Program-made: the position numbers and the translations under genes
Shown: positions 1 to 13,746 of the stretch, piece by piece
Numbering within the stretch: the stretch's first letter is position 1
Layout: each line of letters starts with the position of its first letter
Notes under the pieces: generated by a model
Database searches by the model: none
Told to the model about the DNA's origin: nothing
What the model saw: only the letters and a program-made list of their open reading frames with translations
Source: Streptomyces antibioticus
Lineage (GTDB): Bacteria > Actinomycetota > Actinomycetes > Streptomycetales > Streptomycetaceae
DNA length: 64,000 nucleotides
Assembly (NCBI RefSeq): GCF_001514065.1
Contig: NZ_KQ948427.1
Coordinates: 298,474 to 362,473 of the forward strand
Direction: 5' to 3'

Positions 1-312
1 AACCTGGCCCCCGAGACCGACCGCACGGTCATCGTCCAGGCGGGCGCGTTCGCCGAGCACACCATCACCGGCGTCCGGTACACGGCCTGCACGGACGACG
101 GCTGGATCGGCGACATGTACGACTACGGCCACTCCGAGCCGGTGGTCTCCGAGGCCGAAGTCCCGTACAAGAGCCCCTATCTGACGGTCCGTCTGCCAGC
201 GTCCACGCGTATCCGGCTCACCCTGCGGCTGGGGCTTCGTACCCGCACACCCAGCTATCGCTCACCGTTCGACGCGTCCAACTCCCGTGAGACGACAGGG
301 GAATCGGCATGA
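1..312 (+). CDS. C-terminal part of an unidentified protein of the sugar operon
   Basis: The reading frame is open from the first base of the window to a TGA at 310-312, so only the last 103 residues are visible. The sequence alternates short hydrophobic strands (for example RTVIVQAGAF and SPYLTVRLP) and ends in a basic, Thr/Ser-rich tail, which suggests the terminal beta-sandwich of a larger enzyme. I do not recognise the family. Its stop codon overlaps the start of the mutarotase gene (ATGA at 309-312), so it is translationally coupled to the sugar operon. A glycoside hydrolase or another pathway enzyme would fit the context, but that is inference from position only. Confidence 0.6.
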   Translation, partial: NLAPETDRTVIVQAGAFAEHTITGVRYTACTDDGWIGDMYDYGHSEPVVSEAEVPYKSPYLTVRLPASTRIRLTLRLGLRTRTPSYRSPFDASNSRETTGESA

Positions 313-656
313 AGCGCATCGCCCAGACCATCCGGCTCCGCCCCGAGCACCGCGAGGAGTACCTCCGGCTGCACTCGGCGGTGTGGCCCGGCGTCGAGGC
401 CGCCCTGCTCCGGGCGAACATCCGCAACTTCAGCATCTACCTCCACGGTGACGTGCTCTTCTCCTACATGGAGTACATCGGCGACGACTTCGAGGGGGAC
501 ATGGCGTCCATCGAGGCCGACCCCGAGACCCAGCGCTGGTGGAAGCTCACCGACCCGTGCCAGGAGCCCTTCCCCGACCGGGGCGAGGGCCGCCAGTGGA
601 CCGAGCTCCCCGAGGTCTGGCACCTGAGCCCGCCCAGCGACGACGCCACCGCCTGA
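309..656 (+). CDS. L-rhamnose/L-fucose mutarotase family protein
   Basis: This 115-residue protein belongs by eye to the L-rhamnose mutarotase (DUF718) family, small alpha/beta-barrel dimers that interconvert sugar anomers. It has the family pattern: an early RLRPEHREEYLRLHSAVWPG stretch with the conserved His and Trp-Pro, then the NIRNFSIYL strand, and a late WW-x-LTDPCQ segment. Length matches the family. The start ATG overlaps the preceding stop codon. As first gene of the chain leading to an aldose dehydrogenase, it probably supplies the correct anomer of a 6-deoxy or L-configured hexose. The exact sugar cannot be read from the sequence. Confidence 0.85.
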   Translation: MKRIAQTIRLRPEHREEYLRLHSAVWPGVEAALLRANIRNFSIYLHGDVLFSYMEYIGDDFEGDMASIEADPETQRWWKLTDPCQEPFPDRGEGRQWTELPEVWHLSPPSDDATA

Positions 657-674
657 GCCGACTTGGACCCCCTC

Positions 675-1583
675 GTGAACGCACCCCTGCTGGTCGACGC
701 CCACCACCACCTCTGGGATCTCTCCCAACGCCCGCAACCCTGGCTCGACGACCCCGCCGTGGCGTCGATCCGCCGCACCTTCACCCCCGAGGACCTGCGC
801 TCCACCGCCACCCACCCCGTCGCGGGCCGGCGGCTGCACGGCACGGTGGTCGTCCAGTGCATCCCGGACGTGCCCGAGACCGAGGACCTGCTCGCCCTCG
901 CCGAGCGGGAGCCGCTGATCCAGGCCGTGGTCGGCTGGGCCGACCTGACCTCGCCGGCGATCGGTGACGTGCTCGACAAGCTGATCGCCGGGCCGGGCGG
1001 CCGATATCTGCGCTCCCTGCGGCACCTGGTCCAGGGCGAGACCGACCCCAACTGGCTGCAACGCCCAGATGTGGAACGCGGGTTGGGGGCGGCCCGCGAT
1101 CGCGGACTGCGCTACGACGTGCTCGTGCGCGACCACCAGCTCGACCAGGCGATCCGGCTCGCGGAACGCTTCCCCGACCTGCCCCAGGTCCTCGACCATG
1201 CGGGCAAACCGGACCTCGTCCGCCAGGACGTCGCCGACTGGGAACGCGGCATCCGGCGGCTGGCCGCACACCCGCACGTGGTGTGCAAGGTCTCCGGGCT
1301 GATCACCGAGGCCGACCACACCCGCTGGACCACCGCCGACATCCGCCCCGCCTGGGACGTCCTGGTCTCCGCCTTCGGCCCCGAACGGCTGATGTTCGGC
1401 TCGGACTGGCCGGTGGCGAACCTCGCGGGCGGCTGGAACCGCTGGGCCGCCACCGTGGACGAACTGCTCACCGGCTGGAGCGAGAGCGACGTCCACGCGC
1501 TTCTCGCCGGCACGGCGACCGCCTTCTACGGGCTTGCTCCCGTCGCCGGTGCCGGCGACGCGACGACCCGCACGACGACCTGA
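675..1583 (+). CDS. amidohydrolase-family sugar lactonase (L-fucono-/galactono-lactonase type)
   Basis: About 302 residues, cytosolic TIM-barrel metal hydrolase of the amidohydrolase 2 family. The N-terminal LLVDAHHHLWDL motif carries the metal-binding HxH, and the C-terminal ERLMFGSDWPV carries the metal-binding Asp; both are typical of 2-pyrone-dicarboxylate lactonase/L-fuconolactonase-like enzymes. It would hydrolyse the aldonolactone made by the dehydrogenase at 5186. Two starts are possible: GTG at 675 or TTG at 663. Neither has a strong ribosome binding site, and I prefer GTG. The gene follows the mutarotase by 18 bases. Confidence 0.85.
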   Translation: MNAPLLVDAHHHLWDLSQRPQPWLDDPAVASIRRTFTPEDLRSTATHPVAGRRLHGTVVVQCIPDVPETEDLLALAEREPLIQAVVGWADLTSPAIGDVLDKLIAGPGGRYLRSLRHLVQGETDPNWLQRPDVERGLGAARDRGLRYDVLVRDHQLDQAIRLAERFPDLPQVLDHAGKPDLVRQDVADWERGIRRLAAHPHVVCKVSGLITEADHTRWTTADIRPAWDVLVSAFGPERLMFGSDWPVANLAGGWNRWAATVDELLTGWSESDVHALLAGTATAFYGLAPVAGAGDATTRTTT

Positions 1584-1587
1584 CCCC

Positions 1588-1632
1588 GCCACCGCCACCG
1601 CCACCGCCACCGCCACCGCCACCGCCACCGCC
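1588..1632 (+). repeat. hexanucleotide microsatellite (GCCACC)7
   Basis: Seven uninterrupted copies of GCCACC plus a final GCC lie 5 bases after the lactonase stop codon, in the only sizeable gap (118 bases) inside the operon. Read in the frame of the next gene it would encode an Ala-Thr repeat, but that gene has a better start at 1702. Perfect short repeats of this kind are prone to slippage. Confidence 0.95.
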
Positions 1633-1701
1633 GACCCTCGCACCGAACCCGCGCCGGACACCTCGCCACGCACGCTCCGGTCCGCGCCGAAGGGACCCCC
1701 C

Positions 1702-2745
1702 ATGCCACTTGCCGCCCGCTACCTGTCCGCCCGCACCCTCGACACGGCTCCCGCCCCCAGCACGCCACCGGGCCCCGGCGAGGTGGAGCTGGCTCCTGCC
1801 TTTGTCGGTATCTGTGGCACCGACCTGCACATCTTCCACGGCGACATGGACGCCCGGGTCGCCGCGCCCGCCGTCCTCGGGCACGAGATGGCCGGCCGTG
1901 TCGTACGGGTGGGCCCGGACGTCGAGGGCTGGGCACCGGGCGACGCGGTCACCGTGATGCCGCTGCGCTGGGACGACACCTGCCCGGCCTGCCGCGCCGG
2001 TCATCAGCACATCTGCCAGCACCTGGACTTCATCGGCATCGACTCCCCCGGTGCCATGCAGCAGCGCTGGACCGTGCCCGCCGCCACTCTCATACGGCTG
2101 CCCGACACCCTCCCCCTGGACCGGGCCGCCCTCGTCGAGCCCACCGCGGTGGCCGTGCATGACGTGGGGCGGGCGCAGGTCGCCACGGGCGAGAAGGTCG
2201 TGGTGGTGGGCGGCGGTCCGGTCGGCGTCCTGATCGCGCTGGTGGCGCAGGCCGCTGGAGGAGACGTCCGGGTGGTGGAGCTCAGCGCCCACCGGCGTCT
2301 GCTCGCCGAGGAGTTGGGGCTGACCGTGTGGGACCCGGCCGCCGAGGACGTGGCCGAGCTGGTCCGGCAGTGGACCGGGGACGCGGGGGCGGACGTCGCC
2401 TTCGAGGTGTCTGGCGCCGCGGGCGGCGTGGACACCGCGGTCGAGGTGCTCGGCGTGCGCGGCCGGCTCTGTCTGGTCGCGATCCACCCGCGCCCCCGCG
2501 AGGTGAACCTGCACCGGTTCTTCTGGCGTGAACTCACCCTGGTCGGCGCCCGGTTGTACGACCGCTCCGACTTCGAAAAGGCCGTGGCCCTGGTCGCCGA
2601 CGGCACGATCCCGGCCGAGCGGCTGATCAGCAAGGTCGTCCCGCTCACCCAGGCACCCGCCGCGTTCGAGGCCCTGGAGGGCGGCGGAGACGTGATGAAG
2701 ATCCTGGTGGACTGCACCGACGAGGCCCAGGAGGCCGCCGTATGA
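1702..2745 (+). CDS. zinc-dependent alcohol dehydrogenase (sugar-acid 5-dehydrogenase type)
   Basis: This 347-residue medium-chain dehydrogenase has the catalytic zinc ligands in GICGTD and GHEMAG, a structural-zinc loop containing CPACRAGHQHIC, and the Rossmann motif VVVGGGPVGV. It resembles L-idonate, L-galactonate or threonine dehydrogenases and oxidises a secondary alcohol with NAD(P). The start ATG at 1702 has GAAGGGA 7 bases upstream; a longer frame from 1534 would run through the GCCACC repeat and is unlikely. In this operon the best guess is oxidation at C5 of a 2-keto-3-deoxy aldonate or of the aldonate itself, with the following KduD-like SDR reducing the product. It overlaps that gene by ATGA. 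Confidence 0.85.
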   Translation: MPLAARYLSARTLDTAPAPSTPPGPGEVELAPAFVGICGTDLHIFHGDMDARVAAPAVLGHEMAGRVVRVGPDVEGWAPGDAVTVMPLRWDDTCPACRAGHQHICQHLDFIGIDSPGAMQQRWTVPAATLIRLPDTLPLDRAALVEPTAVAVHDVGRAQVATGEKVVVVGGGPVGVLIALVAQAAGGDVRVVELSAHRRLLAEELGLTVWDPAAEDVAELVRQWTGDAGADVAFEVSGAAGGVDTAVEVLGVRGRLCLVAIHPRPREVNLHRFFWRELTLVGARLYDRSDFEKAVALVADGTIPAERLISKVVPLTQAPAAFEALEGGGDVMKILVDCTDEAQEAAV

Positions 2746-3503
2746 CCGCCTTCGACCTGACCGGGAAGCTCGCCGTCGTCACCGGCGCCCGGCGCGGCAT
2801 CGGCCGGGCCATGGCCCGCGCGCTGGCCGAGGCCGGTGCGGACGTCATCGGGGTGAGTGCCTCGTTGGAGGAGTCCGGCAGTGCGGTGGAGAAGGATGTC
2901 ACCGCCGCCGGGCGCACCTTCGAGGCGATCCGTACCGACTTCGCCGACCCGCAGGCGGTGCGGGCGCTGGGCGCCGACCTGGCCGGGCGGGAGCGTGCGG
3001 TGGACATCCTGGTCAACAACGCGGGCACGATCCGTCGCGCCCCGGCCGCCGAACACAGTGACGCGGACTGGGAGTTGGTGCTCCAGGTCAATCTGAGTGC
3101 GCAGTTCGCGCTGACCCGGGCCGTCGGCGCAACCATGGTGGCCCGCGGCCAGGGGAAGGTCATCTTCACGGCCTCGTTGCTCAGCTTCCAGGGCGGCATC
3201 ACCGTGCCCGGTTACACCGCCGCCAAGCATGGCGTCGCCGGTCTGACCAAGGCGCTGGCCAACGAGTGGGCCCCGCACGGGGTGAACGTCAACGCGATCG
3301 CGCCGGGCTACATCGCCACCGACAACACCCAGGCCCTCCAGGACGACCCGGTCCGCAGCAAGGCCATCCTGGACCGCATCCCGGCCGGCCGTTGGGGCAG
3401 CGCCGACGACCTCGCCGGCGCCACCGTCTTCCTCGCCTCCGACGCGGCCGCCTACGTCCACGGCGTCACCCTGCCCGTCGACGGCGGATGGCTGGGCCGA
3501 TGA
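2742..3503 (+). CDS. SDR oxidoreductase of the KduD type (2-keto-3-deoxygluconate 5-dehydrogenase-like)
   Basis: A 253-residue classical short-chain dehydrogenase. The cofactor motif TGARRGIG, the NNAGTIRR strand, the active-site Ser (ASLLSFQGG) and the YTAAK catalytic pair are all present. The segments LSFQGGITVPGYTAAK, NEWAPHGVNVNAIAPGY and RIPAGRWG match KduD/2-deoxygluconate 3-dehydrogenase proteins closely. KduD interconverts D-2-keto-3-deoxygluconate and 2,5-diketo-3-deoxygluconate. Start and stop overlap both neighbours (ATGA), so zinc dehydrogenase, SDR, aldolase and kinase are probably made together. A related role as deoxy-L-fuconate 4-dehydrogenase cannot be excluded. Confidence 0.85.
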   Translation: MTAFDLTGKLAVVTGARRGIGRAMARALAEAGADVIGVSASLEESGSAVEKDVTAAGRTFEAIRTDFADPQAVRALGADLAGRERAVDILVNNAGTIRRAPAAEHSDADWELVLQVNLSAQFALTRAVGATMVARGQGKVIFTASLLSFQGGITVPGYTAAKHGVAGLTKALANEWAPHGVNVNAIAPGYIATDNTQALQDDPVRSKAILDRIPAGRWGSADDLAGATVFLASDAAAYVHGVTLPVDGGWLGR

Positions 3504-4129
3504 CCGCCGACCTCACCGACCTCCTCGCCGAGGCGCGGATCGTGCCGGTCCTGACCGTGCCCGACCCCACCACGGCCGCCCCGTTGGCCGACGCCCTGTC
3601 GGCGGGCGGCGCCCGCTGCGCCGAGGTCACGTTCCGCACTCCGGACGCCGAGCGGGTCGTAGAGGTGATGGCCGCCCAGGGCGACCTGGTCGTGGGCGCC
3701 GGTACGGTGCTCACCGCCGAGCAGGCGGACCGGGCCGTGGCTGCGGGGGCGCGCTTCGTCGTCTCCCCCGGGCTGGATCCCGAAGTCATCGCCCGGTGCC
3801 AGGAGTGGGGAGTGCCGGTGCTGCCGGGCGTCGCCACCGCGACCGAGGTGATGTACGCCCTGCGGGTCGGCCTCAAGGCCGTCAAGCTCTTCCCCGCCGA
3901 ACCGCTCGGCGGCCGGGCGATGCTGCGGGCCCTCGCGGCCCCCTTCCCGGGGTTGCGGTTCATGCCCACCGGCGGGATCGACGCAGCCGCTCTGCCCGGC
4001 TACCTCGCGGAACCCTCCGTGCTCGCGGTCGGCGGCAGTTGGATGGCCACCCCCGCCCTCCTGAAGAGCGGCGCCTACGACGAGATCCGCCGGTTGACCG
4101 CAGAGGCCGTGGAGCGGAGCACGCCATGA
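3500..4129 (+). CDS. eda: 2-dehydro-3-deoxyphosphogluconate (KDPG) aldolase
   Basis: This 209-residue protein is a class I KDPG/KHG aldolase. It has the N-terminal ARIVPVLTV strand, the EVTFRTPDA motif with the conserved Glu, GAGTVLT, the SPGLDPEVI loop, and KAVKLFPAE with the Schiff-base Lys. It splits KDPG into pyruvate and glyceraldehyde 3-phosphate in the cytosol. It overlaps the SDR before it and the sugar kinase after it by four bases each, which fits a final two-step module of kinase then aldolase. Confidence 0.92.
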   Translation: MTADLTDLLAEARIVPVLTVPDPTTAAPLADALSAGGARCAEVTFRTPDAERVVEVMAAQGDLVVGAGTVLTAEQADRAVAAGARFVVSPGLDPEVIARCQEWGVPVLPGVATATEVMYALRVGLKAVKLFPAEPLGGRAMLRALAAPFPGLRFMPTGGIDAAALPGYLAEPSVLAVGGSWMATPALLKSGAYDEIRRLTAEAVERSTP

Positions 4130-5163
4130 CCGACGTGATCGCCCTCGGCGAGGTCATGCTGCGCTTCGACCCCGGTGAGGGGCGCATCCGTACGGCCCGC
4201 AGCTTCCAGGTGTGGGAGGGCGGCGGCGAGTACAACGTCGTCCGCGGTCTGCGCCGCTGCTTCGGACTGCGTACCGCCGTGGTCACCGCCCTGGCGGACA
4301 ACGCGGTCGGACGGCTGGTCGAGGATCTGATGCTCCAGGGCGGCGTCGACACCTCGATGATCTGCTGGGTACCCGACGACGGCATCGGCCGCACCGCCCG
4401 CAACGGTCTCAACTTCGTGGAACGCGGCTACGGCATCCGCGGCGCCCTCGGCGTCAGCGACCGCGCCCACACCGCCGTCTCCCAGCTGCGGAAAGGGGAC
4501 GTGGACTGGGACAGCGTCTTCGCGGCCGGGGTGCGCTGGTTCCACACTGGCGGCATCTTCGCCGGCCTGTCCGACACCACCGTCGATGTCGCCGACGAGG
4601 CGATGGCGGCCGCCCGCCGCCACGGGGTCACCGTGTCCTACGACCCCAACTACCGCGCGAGCCTGTGGGCCGGCCGCGGCGGCGCGGAGGCCGCCCGCGA
4701 GGTCGACCTGCGGCTCGCCCGGCATGCCGATGTCGTGGTGGGCGCCCTCGGTCTGGCGGGCGAGCATCCGGGCGCCCTGCGGTTCTCGGCCGACGAGGTG
4801 CCGGACGCCCTCGCCGCGGTGGCCGACCTGCTGCCCGGCACCCGGGTCCTGGCGACCACCCTGCGCGAGGTGCCCTCGGCGGGCGTGAACGACTGGACCT
4901 CGGCGGCCTGGTCCGCCGAGACCGGCCATGTCACCGGACCCCACATGCCCGGCCTGCACGTCCTGGACCGCATCGGCTCCGGCGACGCCTTCGCCGCTGG
5001 CCTCATCCACGGCCTGCTCACCGGTGCCGGCCTGGAACGCGCCCTCGCCTACGGCACCGCCCACGGCGCCCTCGTCATGACCACCCCCGGCGATGTCTCC
5101 ATGGCCACCCTCACCGAGGTCGAGGCGCTCGTCGCCGGCGGCTCGGCCCATGTCCGACGCTGA
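4126..5163 (+). CDS. PfkB-family sugar kinase, probable 2-keto-3-deoxygluconate kinase
   Basis: A 345-residue ribokinase-family kinase. The N-terminal ALGEVMLRFDP and GGGEYNVVRGL segments and the C-terminal PfkB signature DRIGSGDAFAAGL with the catalytic Asp are visible. KDG kinases share the early GE-x-M-x-R-x-x-P pattern. It would phosphorylate KDG at O6, giving the substrate of the aldolase encoded just upstream. This requires a 6-hydroxyl, which L-fucose-derived acids do not have; that argues that the operon handles at least one non-deoxy sugar. Confidence 0.85.
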   Translation: MTDVIALGEVMLRFDPGEGRIRTARSFQVWEGGGEYNVVRGLRRCFGLRTAVVTALADNAVGRLVEDLMLQGGVDTSMICWVPDDGIGRTARNGLNFVERGYGIRGALGVSDRAHTAVSQLRKGDVDWDSVFAAGVRWFHTGGIFAGLSDTTVDVADEAMAAARRHGVTVSYDPNYRASLWAGRGGAEAAREVDLRLARHADVVVGALGLAGEHPGALRFSADEVPDALAAVADLLPGTRVLATTLREVPSAGVNDWTSAAWSAETGHVTGPHMPGLHVLDRIGSGDAFAAGLIHGLLTGAGLERALAYGTAHGALVMTTPGDVSMATLTEVEALVAGGSAHVRR

Positions 5164-5185
5164 ACGACCCCCTCAGGAGCATCCC

Positions 5186-6154
5186 TTGCACCGCCGGAAG
5201 ATCCCTCACACCCCCGTCGAGCTCACCGAACTCGGCTTCGGCGCCGCGGTGATCGGCAACCTCTACCGGGTGACCGAACCGCAGGACGCTGCGGCCGCCC
5301 TCGCCACCGCCTGGGACGCGGGCATCCGCTACTTCGACACCGCGCCGCACTACGGCCTCGGCCTCTCCGAACGCCGGCTCGGCGCGGCCCTTCGCGACCG
5401 CCCGCGCGACGAATACGTCATCTCCTCCAAGGTGGGCCGCCTCCTCGTCCCCAACGAACACCCGAAGGGCGTCGACGACCAAGGGTTCGTCGTCCGCGAC
5501 GACCTGCGCCGCCAATGGGACTTCTCCCGCGACGGCGTACTGCGCTCCCTGGAGGAGACGTTGGAGCGCACCGGCCTGGACCGCATCGACGTCGTCTACC
5601 TCCATGACCCCGACGACCACTGGCGCCAAGCCGCCGAAGAGGCCATGCCCGCCCTGGCCGAACTGCGCGACCAGGGCGTGATCGGCGCGATCGGCGCCGG
5701 CATGAACCAGTCCGCCATGCTCGCCCGCTTCCTGCGCGAGACCGCCGCCGACGTGGTGATGCTGGCCGGGCGCTACACGCTGCTCGACCAGTCCGCCCTC
5801 GACGACGTCCTGCCCGCGGCGCAGGCCCACGGCAAGAGCGTCGTCGCGGTCGGTGCCTTCAACTCCGGCCTGCTCTCCAAGGACCGGCCCGCCGAGGGCA
5901 TGAAGTACGACTACCAGAACGCCCCGACCGACCTGGTGCGGCGGGCCCAGGCCATCGCCGAGGTCTGCGAGCGGCACGGCACCACCCTGCCGGCCGCCTC
6001 CATCGCCTTCCCCTTCACCCACCCCGCCGTCGTCAACGTCACCCTGGGCATGCGCACCGCGGAACAGGTCCGGCGCAACGTCGAACTGCACGCTCAGCCC
6101 GTCCCCGACGGCCTCTGGGCGGAGCTACGTGAGCAGGGCCTGATCAGGGGCTGA
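5186..6154 (+). CDS. aldo/keto reductase, D-threo-aldose 1-dehydrogenase (L-fucose/L-galactose dehydrogenase) family
   Basis: A 322-residue aldo/keto reductase barrel. The block FDTAPHYGLGLSERRLG contains the catalytic Asp and Tyr, SKVGR has the catalytic Lys, and DVVYLHDPDDH the catalytic His. The wording of these blocks is that of D-threo-aldose 1-dehydrogenases, which oxidise L-fucose, L-galactose or D-arabinose to the lactone. The start is a TTG at 5186 behind AGGAG at 5175-5179; no ATG fits better. It ends the operon and converges on the beta-galactosidase gene with a two-base gap. It supplies the lactone for the amidohydrolase-type lactonase upstream. Confidence 0.88.
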   Translation: MHRRKIPHTPVELTELGFGAAVIGNLYRVTEPQDAAAALATAWDAGIRYFDTAPHYGLGLSERRLGAALRDRPRDEYVISSKVGRLLVPNEHPKGVDDQGFVVRDDLRRQWDFSRDGVLRSLEETLERTGLDRIDVVYLHDPDDHWRQAAEEAMPALAELRDQGVIGAIGAGMNQSAMLARFLRETAADVVMLAGRYTLLDQSALDDVLPAAQAHGKSVVAVGAFNSGLLSKDRPAEGMKYDYQNAPTDLVRRAQAIAEVCERHGTTLPAASIAFPFTHPAVVNVTLGMRTAEQVRRNVELHAQPVPDGLWAELREQGLIRG

Positions 6155-6156
6155 CA

Positions 6157-12055
<5,899 letters not shown>

Positions 12056-12062
12056 GGGAGCG

Positions 12063-12093
12063 AACGTAGGACCTCAAGCGTTGTTGAGGTCAA
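12063..12093 (-). promoter_or_regulatory. SoxR-type (MerR family) promoter and SoxR box of the ABC exporter
   Basis: On the minus strand TTGACC (12088-12093) and TACGTT (12063-12068) are separated by 19 bases, the over-long spacing specific to MerR-family promoters. The spacer holds an 18-base dyad at 12072-12089 whose plus-strand half sites are CCTCAAG and TTGAGG, the same half sites as the established SoxR box. The predicted start of transcription falls at or within a few bases of the ATG at 12055. No soxR gene is in the window. Confidence 0.85.
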
Positions 12094-12181
12094 CGTTCCC
12101 GGAAGAATCACACACCGACCCGGAAGGATCGCTCACCGTACGTCCCCCTCCCCCGTCGCGTCCCCCTCCCCGAAGGATCCG

Positions 12182-13213
12182 ATGACCGTCAGCAATGCCC
12201 CGTCCCCCCTGCCGCAACCCGCAGTTGGTGCGGCGCGGAAAACCTCTCAGGACGTGAGCCCCCGCCGCGTCCCCCTCCCCCTTCCCGGTCGCAGAGTCCG
12301 GCAGATCCTGTGTCTGCTGCCGCTGCTGCTCGTCTCCGTGGTGGCCGTCCAGCACCGCTCGGTGCTCGCCGAGGGCTTCGGTCATCTGCGGTCCGCCGAG
12401 TGGCCGTGGCTGCTGGTCGCCGTCTGTGCCACGTGTCTGACGTGGGTCGCCGCGGCCTGTACCCGGCAAGGTGCGGTGGTGGAGCGGCTGCCGAAGCGGC
12501 GGCTGCTCGCCACGCAGTTCGCGGCCGGCGCCGCCAACCATCTGCTGCCGACCGGGCTCGGCGCGAGCGCGGTCAACCTGCGGTTCATGACGGTGTGCGG
12601 GGTGCCGCTCGCCCGCTCCTCCGCCGCCCTCGCGCTGTATCTGCTCGCGGAGTCGATCGGCCGGCTTGGTCTGCTGGCCGCGCTGCTGCTGGCCTTCCCT
12701 GACGCGCTGAGCCTCGGCTCACTGCTGCCCGAGGAGGCGGTCGGCGCGCTGCTGCCCGCGCTGGGGGCGGTGCTGCTGGTGGCGGCCGGGGTGCTCGTCC
12801 TCGTACGCCGGGTACGGACGGCCGTGGCGGCGTTCCTGCGGACCGCGCTCGGTGAGCTGCGCGAGGTGCACACCCGGCCGTGCCGGGCGCTGGCGCTGTG
12901 GGGCGGGTCGCTGGCCTTTCCCGCGCTCCAGGCGGCGGGGCTGGCCGCGGTGGGGCAGGCCCTGGGGCTGCCGGTGCCGCCGCTGCACATGGCGGTGGCG
13001 TACCTGGCGGCGACGGTCGCGGTCGCCCTGGTGCCGACACCGGGCGGGCTGGGCTCGGTGGAGGCGGCGCTGGTCGTGGCGCTGGTGGCGGCGGGCGGAC
13101 CGGCGGCGGTGGCGACGGCGGTGGTGCTGGCCTACCGGATCATCACCGTGTGGCTGCCCCTGCTGCCGGGGGCGTTGACGCTGGGGGCCCTCGTGCGGCT
13201 GAAGATCATCTGA
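12182..13213 (+). CDS. UPF0104/LPG-synthase-type integral membrane protein
   Basis: A 343-residue protein with a basic, Pro-rich N-terminus and about eight hydrophobic segments. The blocks GAANHLLPTGLGASAVNLRFM and VPTPGGLGSVEAALV are the conserved loops of the lysylphosphatidylglycerol synthase transmembrane domain (UPF0104) family, which includes lipid flippase domains. There is no aminoacyl-transferase domain, so lysyl-PG synthesis is not implied. The ATG at 12182 has GAAGGA upstream. It is transcribed away from the ABC exporter from a 126-base shared region. Confidence 0.82.
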   Translation: MTVSNAPSPLPQPAVGAARKTSQDVSPRRVPLPLPGRRVRQILCLLPLLLVSVVAVQHRSVLAEGFGHLRSAEWPWLLVAVCATCLTWVAAACTRQGAVVERLPKRRLLATQFAAGAANHLLPTGLGASAVNLRFMTVCGVPLARSSAALALYLLAESIGRLGLLAALLLAFPDALSLGSLLPEEAVGALLPALGAVLLVAAGVLVLVRRVRTAVAAFLRTALGELREVHTRPCRALALWGGSLAFPALQAAGLAAVGQALGLPVPPLHMAVAYLAATVAVALVPTPGGLGSVEAALVVALVAAGGPAAVATAVVLAYRIITVWLPLLPGALTLGALVRLKII

Positions 13214-13252
13214 TCGGCCGCGCTGGAAGATCGTCTCCGGTACAACGGCCGC

Positions 13253-13711
13253 ATGGACATCACCGCTCTCTCCGAGGCGCTCGACCAGATCGAGGACAGC
13301 GCCGTCGTGCACCACGGCTTCACCGACTACCTGCGGGACTACGAGGTCGTGGTGTACGTGACCGCAGATCCGCGCACCGGCATCCTCCCGGCCCACCTGC
13401 GCTATCTGTTCCGGTACTGCGTGGCGGCGCGCTGCGAGACGTCCCTGGTCCCCTGGGTGTGGCAGAGGTCGCTGGACGACCGTCTCATCGACCGCGCGAC
13501 GGCCGACGGCCTCGACGGCTGGGTCTGGGGTGCGAAGTGGGCCAACCTGGATAAGGCGCGGGTGCTGCCCGCGTCGGACGCGGCGCGGCGGTGGGCCGGT
13601 GAGCTGGGGATCGACTTCCACACGGTCCGCATCGAGACCCAGGTGCACGACCTCGACCTGGTCTTCTCCGATCTGGAGATCACCGAACTGCCCCCGGACT
13701 GGGAGAAGTAG
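13253..13711 (+). CDS. conserved actinobacterial protein, possibly YxiG-like
   Basis: A 152-residue soluble protein with no signal or membrane segment. The pattern LxxALDQIEDSAVVHHGFTD followed by RDYEVVVYVTADPRTG, a YLFRYCV segment, and a C-terminal HTVRIETQVHDLDLVFSDL resembles proteins annotated as YxiG-like in Streptomyces. The function is not known. It sits between the membrane protein and a crotonase, all in one direction, with gaps of about 40 bases. Confidence 0.75.
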   Translation: MDITALSEALDQIEDSAVVHHGFTDYLRDYEVVVYVTADPRTGILPAHLRYLFRYCVAARCETSLVPWVWQRSLDDRLIDRATADGLDGWVWGAKWANLDKARVLPASDAARRWAGELGIDFHTVRIETQVHDLDLVFSDLEITELPPDWEK

Positions 13712-13746
13712 CCTCGGTCGGGTCCGTCGCCGTCAGGAGGATCACG

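Noticed and set aside
255-1703. 482-codon open frame on the minus strand opposite the mutarotase and lactonase genes
   Set aside because: It is a GC-skew shadow: low-complexity Gly/Val/Arg-rich translation, no family motif, and it overlaps genes with clear homology.
12182-13213. Lysyl-phosphatidylglycerol synthase (MprF)
   Set aside because: Only the membrane domain type is present; the C-terminal aminoacyl-transferase domain is absent.
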